Below, piece by piece: positions 27,220 through 35,377 of a DNA stretch of 64,000 nt. Each line of letters starts with the position of its first letter. Positions within the stretch are counted from its first letter, which is position 1. Position numbers and translations under genes: made by a program. The stretch is from Nocardioides humi (lineage in GTDB: Bacteria; Actinomycetota; Actinomycetes; Propionibacteriales; Nocardioidaceae): positions 124,001 through 188,000 of the forward strand of contig NZ_CP041146.1 of assembly GCF_006494775.1 (NCBI RefSeq). Direction: 5' to 3'. The notes beneath the pieces are model-generated. The model was given only the letters and a program-made list of their open reading frames with translations. It was not told the origin of the DNA and searched no databases.

Positions 27220-29265
27220 ATGGCCTACTTCGTGACCGGCGCCACAGGGTTCATCGGACGCCACCTCATCGCCGAGCTCGTCGACCACCGGGAGGGCCCG
27301 GTCTTCGTGCTGGTGCGGCAGTCGTCGCTCCCCCGCATGGAGGCGCTGATCCGGCAGTGGGGGTCCGACCGGGTGCAGCCCGTGGTCGGCGACCTCACCG
27401 CACCCGGCCTGGGCGTCGACCCGGACTGGGTGGCCGAGCACACCGGGCAGATCGACCACTTCCTCCACCTCGCCGCGATCTACGACATCACCGCCGACGA
27501 CGCGACCAACGACGCGATGAACATCGACGGCACCCGCAACGCCCTCGTCCTGGCCGAGGCGCTGGAGGCCGGCTGCTTCCACCAGGTGTCCTCGGTCGCC
27601 GCGGCCGGCGACTACCACGGCCGGTTCGACGAGACCATGTTCGAGGAGGGCCAGCCGCTGCCCTCGCCGTACCACCGCACGAAGTACGAGTCGGAGAAGA
27701 TCGTCCGCGACGAGGCCCGCATCCCGTGGCGCGTCTACCGGCCGGCGATCGTGGTGGGCCACTCCGAGACCGGCGCGATGGACAAGATCGACGGTCCCTA
27801 CTACTTCTTCCCGCTGATCAAGCGGCTGCGCGACGCGCTGCCCGCGTGGCTGCCGCTCGTCGGGGTCGACCTCGGCGACACCAACCTGGTGCCCGTCGAC
27901 TACGTCGCCAAGGCGATGGACCACCTGGCCCACCTCCCCGACCACGACGGCGAGGCGTTCCACCTGGTCAACCCGGAGCCGCAGCCGGTGATCGAGATGA
28001 TCAACGCCTTCTGCTCGGCCGCCGGCGCGCCGCGGGTCGCCACCCCGGTCGACCGCTCCGTCACCACCGCCGGGCCGCTCGCGCTGATCCCCCGCGCGCT
28101 GCGACCGATCAACCTGATGAACGCCGTGGTCCGCTCCGCCCCGGCCCAGCTGGTCCTCGACCAGACCGTCGGCCGGCTCGGCATTCCCGCCGAGGTGCTG
28201 GCGCACACGTCGTTCCCGTCGGTCTTCGACTCCCGGGCCACCGAGCGGGCGCTGACCGGCTCCGGCATCAGCGTCCCGCCGCTGGAGACCTATGTCCGGG
28301 CGCTGTGGGGCTACTGGGAGGAGAACCTCGACGACACCACCGGGCGCGACCCGAAGGCGGTGGCCGCGCTGAAGGACAGGTACGTCGTGATCACCGGCGC
28401 CTCCTCCGGCATCGGCCAGGTCGTGGCGCTCAAGGTCGCCCAGGCCGGCGGCGTCCCCGTCCTCGTCGCCCGGGGCAAGGAGAAGCTCGAGGCCACGAAG
28501 GCGATCATCGAGCTGCGCGGCGGCCGGGCCGAGGTGTTCCCCTGCGACCTGTCCGACCTCGAGGCGATCGACCGGCTCTGCGAGCAGCTGGTCGCCGAGC
28601 TGCCGAGCGTCGACTACGTCGTCAACAACGCCGGCCGCTCGATCCGCCGCTCACTGAAGCTGTCGCAGGACCGGTTCCACGACTTCGAGCGCACCATGCA
28701 GCTCAACTACTTCGGCGCGATCCGGCTCGTCATGGGACTGATGCCGCAGCTGCACAGCCAGCGCTCGGGCCACATCGTCAACATCTCCTCGATCGGCGTG
28801 CAGACCAACCCGCCGCGGTTCTCGGCGTACGTCGCCTCGAAGGCCGCCCTCGACGCGTGGAGCAATGTGGTGTCGTCGGAGGTCGTCGGCCACGGCATCA
28901 CCTTCACCAATGTGCACATGCCGCTGGTGCGGACGCCGATGATCGCGCCGACCAAGATCTACGACAAGTTCCCCACCATCTCCCCCGCCCAGGCCGCGGA
29001 CGTGGTGATCCGGGCGATGGTCGACAAGCCGCACGAGATCAACACCGCCCTCGGCACCGCCGGCGAGCTGGCCCACACGATCGCACCGCGGACCGCCTTC
29101 CGGGTGCTCAACCTGGCCTACCAGGTGTTCCCCGACTCGGCGGCCGCCAAGGGGCGGAAGCCGGCCTCGTCGGCCGCCGCCGCGGCCGAGGAGGCGCCCG
29201 CCTCGAACCACCGCGAGACCGAGCAGATGCTGCTGGCCCAGCTGTTCCGGGGCGTGCACTGGTAG
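27220..29265 (+). CDS. Two-domain SDR protein, fatty acyl-CoA/aldehyde reductase-like
   Basis: 681 residues made of two short-chain dehydrogenase domains. Residues 1-360 form an extended SDR with GATGFIG and an active-site YHRTK. Residues about 387-640 form a classical SDR with TGASSGIG, NNAG, the Ser in NISSIG and YVASK. Both active sites look complete. This arrangement is known from actinobacterial acyl-CoA reductases (AcrA1/Rv3391 type), which make fatty alcohols or aldehydes for wax and lipid synthesis. The C-terminal 45 residues are Ala/Glu-rich. It stands alone, convergent with the rhodanese gene 3 bases away. Confidence 0.88.
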   Translation: MAYFVTGATGFIGRHLIAELVDHREGPVFVLVRQSSLPRMEALIRQWGSDRVQPVVGDLTAPGLGVDPDWVAEHTGQIDHFLHLAAIYDITADDATNDAMNIDGTRNALVLAEALEAGCFHQVSSVAAAGDYHGRFDETMFEEGQPLPSPYHRTKYESEKIVRDEARIPWRVYRPAIVVGHSETGAMDKIDGPYYFFPLIKRLRDALPAWLPLVGVDLGDTNLVPVDYVAKAMDHLAHLPDHDGEAFHLVNPEPQPVIEMINAFCSAAGAPRVATPVDRSVTTAGPLALIPRALRPINLMNAVVRSAPAQLVLDQTVGRLGIPAEVLAHTSFPSVFDSRATERALTGSGISVPPLETYVRALWGYWEENLDDTTGRDPKAVAALKDRYVVITGASSGIGQVVALKVAQAGGVPVLVARGKEKLEATKAIIELRGGRAEVFPCDLSDLEAIDRLCEQLVAELPSVDYVVNNAGRSIRRSLKLSQDRFHDFERTMQLNYFGAIRLVMGLMPQLHSQRSGHIVNISSIGVQTNPPRFSAYVASKAALDAWSNVVSSEVVGHGITFTNVHMPLVRTPMIAPTKIYDKFPTISPAQAADVVIRAMVDKPHEINTALGTAGELAHTIAPRTAFRVLNLAYQVFPDSAAAKGRKPASSAAAAAEEAPASNHRETEQMLLAQLFRGVHW

Positions 29266-29268
29266 CGG

Positions 29269-30081
29269 TCAGCCGGTGGCCACCGGCCGGCTCGGGTCGG
29301 CCACCCACTCGCTCCAGCTGCCCGGATAGAGCGCGGCCGTGACACCGGCCAGCTCGAGCGCGAGCACGTCGTGGGCGGCGGTCACCCCCGACCCGCAGTA
29401 GACGACGACGTCCGCGCCGGGCACGACGCCGACCTCGGCGTACGTCGCCGCGAGGGCCGCCGGGTCGCGGAACCGCCCGTCGTCGTCGAGGTTGCGGCCG
29501 GTCGGCACGTTGACCGCGCCCGGGATGTGCCCGGCCACCGGGTCGACCGGCTCCACCTCGCCGCGGTACCGCTCCGCGGCCCGCGCGTCGACCAGCACCG
29601 CGGCCCGTCGGACCGTCGTGGCGTCGACCGTGGGAAGCGCCCCGGGCGCGGCGGTGAAGTCGCCCGGGGTCGGGTCGGGCGCCGTGCCGGTCTCGACCTC
29701 GCCCCCGGCGTCCCGCCAGGCGGACCAGCCGCCGTCGAGCACCCGGACGTCGGCGTGCCCGTGGTACCGCAGCAGCCACCAGCACCGCGCCGCCGCGTGC
29801 CCCGCCCAGTCGTCGTACACCACCACCGGCCGGTCCCCGCGCACGCCGGCCCGTCGCATCGCCGCCTCGAACACCGCGACGTCCGGCAGCGGGTGCCGGC
29901 CCCGCGCGCCGGCCGGTGCCGCGAGGTCGCGGTCCAGGTCGACGTACGACGCCCTGGGGAGGTGCCCCGCGGCGTACTCCCCCGCCCCCGGCGGGCCACC
30001 CATCCGGTACCGGACGTCGAGGACCGTCGCCTCCTCGCGGGTGGCGCGGAGCTCGGCGACGCTGATCAGCCCGGACCTCAT
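29269..30081 (-). CDS. Thiosulfate sulfurtransferase, tandem rhodanese (SseA-like)
   Basis: 270 residues with two rhodanese domains. The second holds the active loop CGSGVTA with Cys at about residue 229; the first is inactive, with D in the Cys position (VYDDWAGHAA). The CGSGVTA loop is shared with mercaptopyruvate sulfurtransferases, so the donor is not fixed. It may supply sulfane sulfur or detoxify cyanide. A TAGGCT box lies 6 bases before the ATG. Confidence 0.92.
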   Translation of the reverse strand: MRSGLISVAELRATREEATVLDVRYRMGGPPGAGEYAAGHLPRASYVDLDRDLAAPAGARGRHPLPDVAVFEAAMRRAGVRGDRPVVVYDDWAGHAAARCWWLLRYHGHADVRVLDGGWSAWRDAGGEVETGTAPDPTPGDFTAAPGALPTVDATTVRRAAVLVDARAAERYRGEVEPVDPVAGHIPGAVNVPTGRNLDDDGRFRDPAALAATYAEVGVVPGADVVVYCGSGVTAAHDVLALELAGVTAALYPGSWSEWVADPSRPVATG

Positions 30082-30087
30082 GGCAGC

Positions 30088-30093
30088 AGCCTA
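30088..30093 (-). promoter_or_regulatory. -10 box TAGGCT, leaderless start of the rhodanese gene
   Basis: TAGGCT is 6 bases before ATG 30081. Confidence 0.6.
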
Positions 30094-30161
30094 GGAGGCG
30101 CGACGGCGGGTCCTGTGGAGGACGGATCCACGGCGGCGTCGGATCGGGCAGGCTCGCGTCC

Positions 30162-30614
30162 ATGATCCAGGAGCCGGTGTCCGCGCTGCTCGAGCGCGTG
30201 CTCCTGCGCGCCGTGCGCGAGCACGCGGCCGCCGAGGGGCGCGGCCAGCTGCCGCCGCGCCTGCACGTCGGCATCCCCGGCGGCGAGATCCGCTCCTTCG
30301 AGATCCACCCCGAGGAGTCGCTCGACCTCGCCCTGCGCACGGAGGTGCTGGAGGCGATGTGCCGCGACCACCTCGCGCGCGACGCCGTGCCCCTCGTCTG
30401 GCTGACCCGGACTCCCGAGGGCCACGACCTCGAGGACCTCGCCTGGGCGGCCGCCGTCGGCTGCGCCGGCCCCGAGCTGGGCGTCCGGCTCGACCTGGTC
30501 GTCGTCACCCGTCGCTCCTGGCGCGACCCGCGCTCGGGCGTGGGCCGGCGCTGGACCCGGCTGCGGCGCCCGACGGATCAGGCGGATCAGGCCGCCGGCA
30601 GGTCCTCCGGGTAG
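30162..30614 (+). CDS. Hypothetical protein
   Basis: 150 residues, no recognised family. The sequence is mixed alpha/beta in look (ALLERVLLRAVREHAA, then LVWLTRTPEGHDLEDLAWAAAVG), with a basic end (RRSWRDPRSGVGRRWTRLRR). It has a weak CAGGCT box 7 bases before the ATG. The final 28 bases overlap the convergent PIN toxin gene and include a 9-base tandem repeat, so the original 3' end may have been replaced when the toxin-antitoxin unit arrived. Confidence 0.6.
   Translation: MIQEPVSALLERVLLRAVREHAAAEGRGQLPPRLHVGIPGGEIRSFEIHPEESLDLALRTEVLEAMCRDHLARDAVPLVWLTRTPEGHDLEDLAWAAAVGCAGPELGVRLDLVVVTRRSWRDPRSGVGRRWTRLRRPTDQADQAAGRSSG
30575..30592. repeat. 9-base tandem repeat at the toxin gene end
   Basis: GGATCAGGC occurs twice in a row; the toxin stop codon lies within it. 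Confidence 0.8.
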
Positions 30615-30997
30615 ACGACGTCGATCTCGGTGATCGTCTGCGGGAAGTCCTTGCGGTTGTTGGTGAGGAACCGGTCGGCGCCTGCGGCGATGGCGGTGGC
30701 GAGATGAGAGGCGTCCGCGACTCGCAGCCTGTGCCTGATCGCCAGTTGGAGGGCAAGCCGACCGGTGGTGTCGTCCAGAGGTCGCAGGTCGATCCGGCCG
30801 AGCAGACTGATCAGGCTTGTCGTCTCGGCGGATACCGGATCCTCGCGCATCGGCTTCGCCAAGACCTCAGTGAGCAGAAGGATCGAGCCGACAGCAGTCG
30901 TCTGACCATCGTCCAGCAGCGCCACTACCCGATCGCCCAGAGCGTGGCCCTCACGACCGGCGTAGATGAGCACGTCGGCGTCGAAGGCGGTCAGCAC
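30587..30997 (-). CDS. PIN-domain toxin (VapC-like)
   Basis: 136 residues from GTG 30997. The PIN fold is indicated by FDADVLIYAG at the start (first acidic pair), LLTEVLAKP, and VADASHLATAIAAGADRFLTNN, which give the remaining acidic residues of a Mg2+-dependent RNase. It is four bases downstream of the antitoxin stop. The gene has lower GC and more varied codons than its neighbours, suggesting transfer. Confidence 0.88.
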   Translation of the reverse strand: MLTAFDADVLIYAGREGHALGDRVVALLDDGQTTAVGSILLLTEVLAKPMREDPVSAETTSLISLLGRIDLRPLDDTTGRLALQLAIRHRLRVADASHLATAIAAGADRFLTNNRKDFPQTITEIDVVYPEDLPAA

Positions 30998-31001
30998 ACC
31001 G

Positions 31002-31289
31002 CTACCGCGCGTCCCGGCCGGCTCTGATGTCGGCGACCAGCTCCTCGACACGTCCAGGCTCCATCGGCGCCCGCTTCAGCGGCTCGTGGCGCGAACGCTC
31101 CAACAGGTCGGCGATCCGGTCGGCCTCGTCCCAGAGCTTCGAGGCGCGCCGAGACCTGAGGGCATCGGGGCTGACGAGCACTGCAACGACCCGACCGTGC
31201 CGGGTGATGGAGACCTCCTCGCCCGCCTCGACGCGGTCGAGCTGAGCCGGCAGCGTCTGACGCGCCTCACTCGCACTGATCACGGACAT
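31002..31289 (-). CDS. Phd/YefM-type antitoxin
   Basis: 95 residues. The N-terminal half is the Phd/YefM DNA-binding domain (MSVISASEARQTLP, then EVSITRHGRVVAVLV); the C-terminal half should wrap the PIN toxin. Such proteins repress their own promoter, and three GTAC repeats at exact 10-base spacing cover the promoter here. It starts 6 bases after a TACGAT box. Confidence 0.92.
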   Translation of the reverse strand: MSVISASEARQTLPAQLDRVEAGEEVSITRHGRVVAVLVSPDALRSRRASKLWDEADRIADLLERSRHEPLKRAPMEPGRVEELVADIRAGRDAR

Positions 31290-31295
31290 GCTCCA

Positions 31296-31325
31296 ATCGT
31301 ACGTTGATGTACAACGTCGTACAAC
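31296..31325 (-). promoter_or_regulatory. Antitoxin promoter with phased repeat operator
   Basis: On the minus strand TTGTAC (31319-31324), a 17-base spacer and TACGAT (31296-31301) form a good promoter, with the -10 box 6 bases before the ATG. GTAC units begin at 31299, 31309 and 31319, one helical turn apart; the last two are identical GTACAAC. This suits autorepression by the Phd-type antitoxin. Confidence 0.7.
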
Positions 31326-31339
31326 GCTGACGAGCCGCC

Positions 31340-32802
31340 TCAGGCCCAGGTGTGCACCGGCTGGTTGTCGTGCATCCGCGTCCGGTACTCGGCCAGCACG
31401 GCCCGCAGGGCGTCGTACCGGTCGGCGTCGGCGCGCCGCTGCACCTGGCGGGCGAACCAGTCCGCGGCGTTGGTGCCGGTCAGGCAGCGCTGCTCGATGA
31501 CGTCGAGGAAGCGGTGCGCCTCCTCCGGCTCGACGCCCCAGGCGGCCAGGCCCTCGTGGGCCAGGGGCAGCAGCCGGCGCACCACGAGCTCGGTGGCCCG
31601 CACCCGGCCGAGGCCGGGCCAGTAGACCTCCGCGTCGATGCCGTGGCGCGCCGCGCTGTGGAAGTTCTCCTCGGCGGCGCTGAACGACATCTGCGACCAC
31701 AGCGGCCGCTCGTTGTCCGCGAGCGCCCGGACCAGGCCGAAGTAGAACGCCGCGTTGGCGATCGTGTCGACGACCGTCGGCCCGGCGGCGAGGATCCGGT
31801 TCTCGACGCGCAGGTGGGGCAGGCCGCCGGTGATGTCGTAGACCGGCCGGTTCCAGCGGTAGATCGTCCCGTTGTGCAGCCGCAGCTCGGCCAGGTTCGG
31901 CGTCCCGCCGGCCTCCAGGACGGTGAGCGGGTCCTCCTCGTCGATCACCGGCAGCAGCGGCGGGAAGTAGCGGACGTTCTCCTCGAACAGGTCGAACACC
32001 GAGGTGATCCAGCGCTCGCCGAACCACACCCGCGGCCGCACGCCCTGCGCCTTGAGCTCCTCGCCCCGGGTGTCGGTCGCCTGCTCGAACAGCGGGATCC
32101 GGGTCTCCGACCACAGCTGCTTGCCGAGCAGGTACGGCGAGTTGGCGGCCACCGCGAGCTGGATGCCGGCGATCGCCTGCGACGCGTTCCAGTACGACGC
32201 GAACTGGTCGGGGCTCACCTGCACGTGGAACTGGGTGCTGGTGCAGGCCGCCTCCGGCATGATCGTGTCGACCGTCGCGTTCAGCCGCTCGACGCCGCGG
32301 ATGTCGATGAGGATGTCCTCGCCCCGGGCCCGCAGGATCTGCTCGCTGAGCAGCCGGTAGCGCGGGTTGGCGCTGATCACCTCGGCCCGCAGGTGCTCGG
32401 GCGCGAGCGTCGGCAGGATCCCGATCATCACCAGGTAGGCCCCGACCGCGGCCGCCCGCTGCTCGGCGTTGTTGAGGCTGGCCCGCAGGTGGGTCTCGTA
32501 GCCCGCCAGGCCGCCGTCCGCCAGCGGCCCCGGCGGCAGGTTGAGCTCGATGTTGAACTGCCCCAGCTCGGTCTGGAAGTCGGGGTCCTCGATCGCCTCC
32601 AGCACCTCGGCGTTGCGCAGGGCCGGGTCCCCGCGGCGTCGACCAGGTTGAGCTCCACCTCGACGCCGGTCCACGGATCGTCGGTGTCGAAGGCGGACTC
32701 GCGCAGCATCCGCTCGAACACATCGAGGCAGCGGCGGACCTTCTCCCGGTAGCGGGTCCGGTCGGCGGGCGTGAACTCCTGGGCCGCGACGTCGTCTCCC
32801 AT
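31340..32802 (-). pseudogene. GCS2-type glutamate-cysteine ligase, interrupted by a 1-base frameshift
   Basis: With one base restored the protein is 487 residues and matches the actinobacterial GCS2 family (DRTRYREKVRRCL at the start, TELGQFNIELNLPPG, HNGTIYRWNRPVYD and HLRVENRIL). Such enzymes make gamma-glutamyl bonds; the exact substrate is not settled for this subgroup. The frame changes at the C-run 32629-32632: 56 N-terminal residues are read in one frame (to ELNLVDAAG) and the rest in another. Adding one C restores the expected sequence. The remaining 430 residues show no decay, so a sequencing error or very recent mutation is likely. TAAGGT is 6 bases before ATG 32802. Confidence 0.85.
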
Positions 32803-32808
32803 GCACAG

Positions 32809-32814
32809 ACCTTA
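32809..32814 (-). promoter_or_regulatory. -10 box TAAGGT, leaderless start of the GCS2 gene
   Basis: TAAGGT is 6 bases before ATG 32802. Confidence 0.6.
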
Positions 32815-32856
32815 GAGGCACGACGGCGCGGCCGGGCAGACCTCCGCCGAGAACGA

Positions 32857-33874
32857 TCACAGCCCCGCCGACCAGTCGAACCCTCCCTCCCACATCTCGG
32901 GCGGCACGGCGCCCTGCAGGATGGCGGCGAGGTAGTCGGCCAGCCGGTAGCCCGGGCTCGCGCGCAGGCACCGGTCGACGGCCACCCAGGCCAGCGCGCC
33001 GTCGCCGGCCTGCCAGGCGGCCCAGCCGAGCAGGGCGGCCGGGGCGGCGGCCAGGGCCTCGGGAGCGCGGCGTACGGCGTCCGCCCAGATCCGGACGTGC
33101 GCGGGGGCGGTCCCGCGCTCGATGCCGGACCAGGCCGCGTCGCGGACCCGGGGCGTCTGCATCACCCACAGCAGCCGGGCCAGGTCGGCGTCGCCGGGCT
33201 CGGCCTCGTCGGCCGCGAGGTCACGGAGGGTGTGGAGCACCCACTCCCCGGCGCTCCGGATCTCCCGTCCGCCGGTGGGGATGCCGGCGTCGGCGAACCG
33301 ACCCGCGACCAGCGCGTCGCTCACGGCCGACGCCGCGCGCGGGTCCTGGTCGAGCGAGGCGACCAGGTCGGCGCGGGAGCGGTGCGCCAGCCGCCCGGAG
33401 ACCAGCGCGTCCACCACGAAGGGATGCGCGGACACGTCGTAGCGATGTCGCTGGCGCCGGGCGGCCGGCTCGGGGTGCTCGAGGTCGCGGTAGTGCGTGC
33501 CGTCGGCGAGCAGCGCCGTGACCACGACGAGCCCCGAGCGCCGACACTCCCGGCGCAGCGCGCGGTGCACGGAGCGCACCGCCGCCGGGTCGGCGGCGTA
33601 GTAGAGCAGCACGACGTGCGTGGCGCCGTGCCGTCGCGCCGGCTCCAGCAGGATCTCGGTGAGCCCGCGGCGGACGTCGGCGTCCTGCGCCGCCGCCGGC
33701 GGGAGGTCGGTGCGGGCGTGGAAACGGATGGTGGGCGCCGAAGGTCATCAGGACGACGGACTCCTCGGGCCAGAACCCGAGCAGGACCGGCGCGGCGGCC
33801 AGCAGGTCCTCGGGGTCGCGAACGGTCAGGGCGGCGGGACGGCGGGATCCGGGCGTCCGGGATGTGATGGTCAT
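32857..33874 (-). pseudogene. DUF4192 protein, interrupted by a 1-base frameshift
   Basis: About 338 residues if the frame is restored. The N-terminal part reads VRDPEDLLAAAPVLLGFWPEESVVLMTFGA and then loses the family pattern; the pattern resumes one frame away as RFHARTDLPPA and continues to the C terminus. Removing one base from the G-run 33733-33735 joins the halves as MTFGATIRFHARTDL. Function of DUF4192 is unknown. Start ATG 33874 is uncertain; a GTG at 33904 is possible. No other damage is visible, so a sequencing error is possible. Confidence 0.8.
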
Positions 33875-33994
33875 GACGAGGACGTTCGCCGGGAGGGTCG
33901 ACACCGGCGGGAGGGGCGGGAGGGGCCTGTGGAGGACGGCGGCGCGGGGAGGCCCTGTGGAGACACGAGGGATCCTGCTGTCACTGCTGACGAC

Positions 33995-34000
33995 TAACGT
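33995..34000 (+). promoter_or_regulatory. -10 box TAACGT, leaderless start of dinB
   Basis: TAACGT is 8 bases before ATG 34009. I saw no SOS box of the actinobacterial GAAC-N4-GTTC type nearby. Confidence 0.55.
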
Positions 34001-34008
34001 GACGTCGC

Positions 34009-35367
34009 ATGCGCGCCCACGCCTCGGTCCTCCACCTGGACCTCGACGCGTTCTTCGCGGCCGTGGAGCAGCGCGACAAGCCCTCCCTGCGGGGGAAGCC
34101 GGTGGTCGTCGGCGGCGTCGGCGGGCGCGGCGTGGTGTCGACGGCGTCGTACGAGGCCCGGGTGTACGGCGTCCGCTCGGCCATGTCGACCCGGGAGGCG
34201 CGCGCCCGGTGCCCGCACGCGGCCTACCTCTCCGGCCGGTTCGAGGCCTACCGGTCCACCAGCGCGAAGGTGATGGCGGTGCTGCGCGACTGCTCGCCGC
34301 TGGTCGAGCCGCTCTCCCTCGACGAGGCCTTCGTCGACCTGGCCCAGGCCGGCCTGCCCGACCTGGAGGTCGCCACGGTGACCGCGCTCGCCGAGGAGAT
34401 CCGGGCCCGGGTCCGCGAGGCCACCGGCGGGCTGACCGCCTCGGTGGGGATCGCGTCGTCGAAGTTCCTCGCCAAGATCGCCAGCGATCTGCGCAAGCCC
34501 GACGGCCTCGTGGTCATCGAGCCCGGCACCGAGCTCGCCCTGCTCCGCCCGCTGCACGTCTCGGTGATCCCCGGCGTCGGCCCCGCGACCGTCGAGCGGC
34601 TGCGCCGGGCCGGCGTCCACACCGTGGAGGAGCTGGAGCGGGTGAGCCAGGACGAGCTCGTCCGCCTGGTCGGCAAGGCGCAGGGGCAGGGCCTGTTCCA
34701 GCTGGCCCGGGCCGAGGACGACCGGCCGGTGGTCGCCGACCGGGAGACCAAGTCGGTGAGCGTCGAGGGCACCTACGAGCACGACCTCACCGACCGCCTG
34801 CAGATGAGCGCGATCGTCACCCGCCAGGCCGGCGAGGTCGCCAAGCGGCTGCGCTCCAGCGGGCTGTCGGGCCGCACCGTCACGATCAAGGTCCGCCTCT
34901 ACGACTTCACCACCCTCAACCGCTCCTCGACCCTGCCCGCGCCCACCGACGACCCCGCGACGATCGCCCGGCTCGCCCGCGCCCTGCTGGAGGACCTCGA
35001 CACCTCCGGCGGCGTACGGCTGCTCGGCGTCGGCGTCTCCGGCCTGGCCGACTGGATCCAGGAGGACCTGTTCGCGGCGACCGGGGAGGACGACACCCCC
35101 GACACCGGTACGACGGCCGACGAGCCCGCCCCCGAGGAGCCCGAGCAGGCCGGGGCCCGCTGGCGCAACGCGACCTGGGCGCCCGGCATGGACGTCGTGC
35201 ACGCCGAGCACGGCCGCGGCTGGGTCTGGGGCTCGGGCAAGGGAGTGGTGACGGTGCGCTTCGAGACCGCCGAGACCCCACCGGGCCCGGTGCGCACCTT
35301 CCGCGCCGACGATCCCGGCCTCGAGCGCTGGCGACCGCCCTCCGAAGAGCAACCGGCCGAGCAGTAG
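34009..35367 (+). CDS. dinB: DNA polymerase IV (Y family)
   Basis: 452 residues. A translesion polymerase with the catalytic acids in LHLDLDAFFAAVEQ (Asp 11) and SLDEAFVDL (Asp 105, Glu 106). The thumb has two HhH motifs (IPGVGPATVERL), and the little-finger domain follows. QEDLF at 351-355 matches a beta-clamp-binding motif. Beyond it is a tail of about 95 residues with a low-complexity linker and a small domain (VVHAEHGRGWVWGSGKGVVTV) not present in E. coli DinB. The stop codon is part of the -10 box of ptrB. Confidence 0.95.
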   Translation: MRAHASVLHLDLDAFFAAVEQRDKPSLRGKPVVVGGVGGRGVVSTASYEARVYGVRSAMSTREARARCPHAAYLSGRFEAYRSTSAKVMAVLRDCSPLVEPLSLDEAFVDLAQAGLPDLEVATVTALAEEIRARVREATGGLTASVGIASSKFLAKIASDLRKPDGLVVIEPGTELALLRPLHVSVIPGVGPATVERLRRAGVHTVEELERVSQDELVRLVGKAQGQGLFQLARAEDDRPVVADRETKSVSVEGTYEHDLTDRLQMSAIVTRQAGEVAKRLRSSGLSGRTVTIKVRLYDFTTLNRSSTLPAPTDDPATIARLARALLEDLDTSGGVRLLGVGVSGLADWIQEDLFAATGEDDTPDTGTTADEPAPEEPEQAGARWRNATWAPGMDVVHAEHGRGWVWGSGKGVVTVRFETAETPPGPVRTFRADDPGLERWRPPSEEQPAEQ

Positions 35368-35370
35368 CGT
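35365..35370 (+). promoter_or_regulatory. -10 box TAGCGT, leaderless start of ptrB
   Basis: TAGCGT is 7 bases before ATG 35378; its TAG is the dinB stop codon. Confidence 0.55.
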
Positions 35371-35377
35371 TCCGGGC

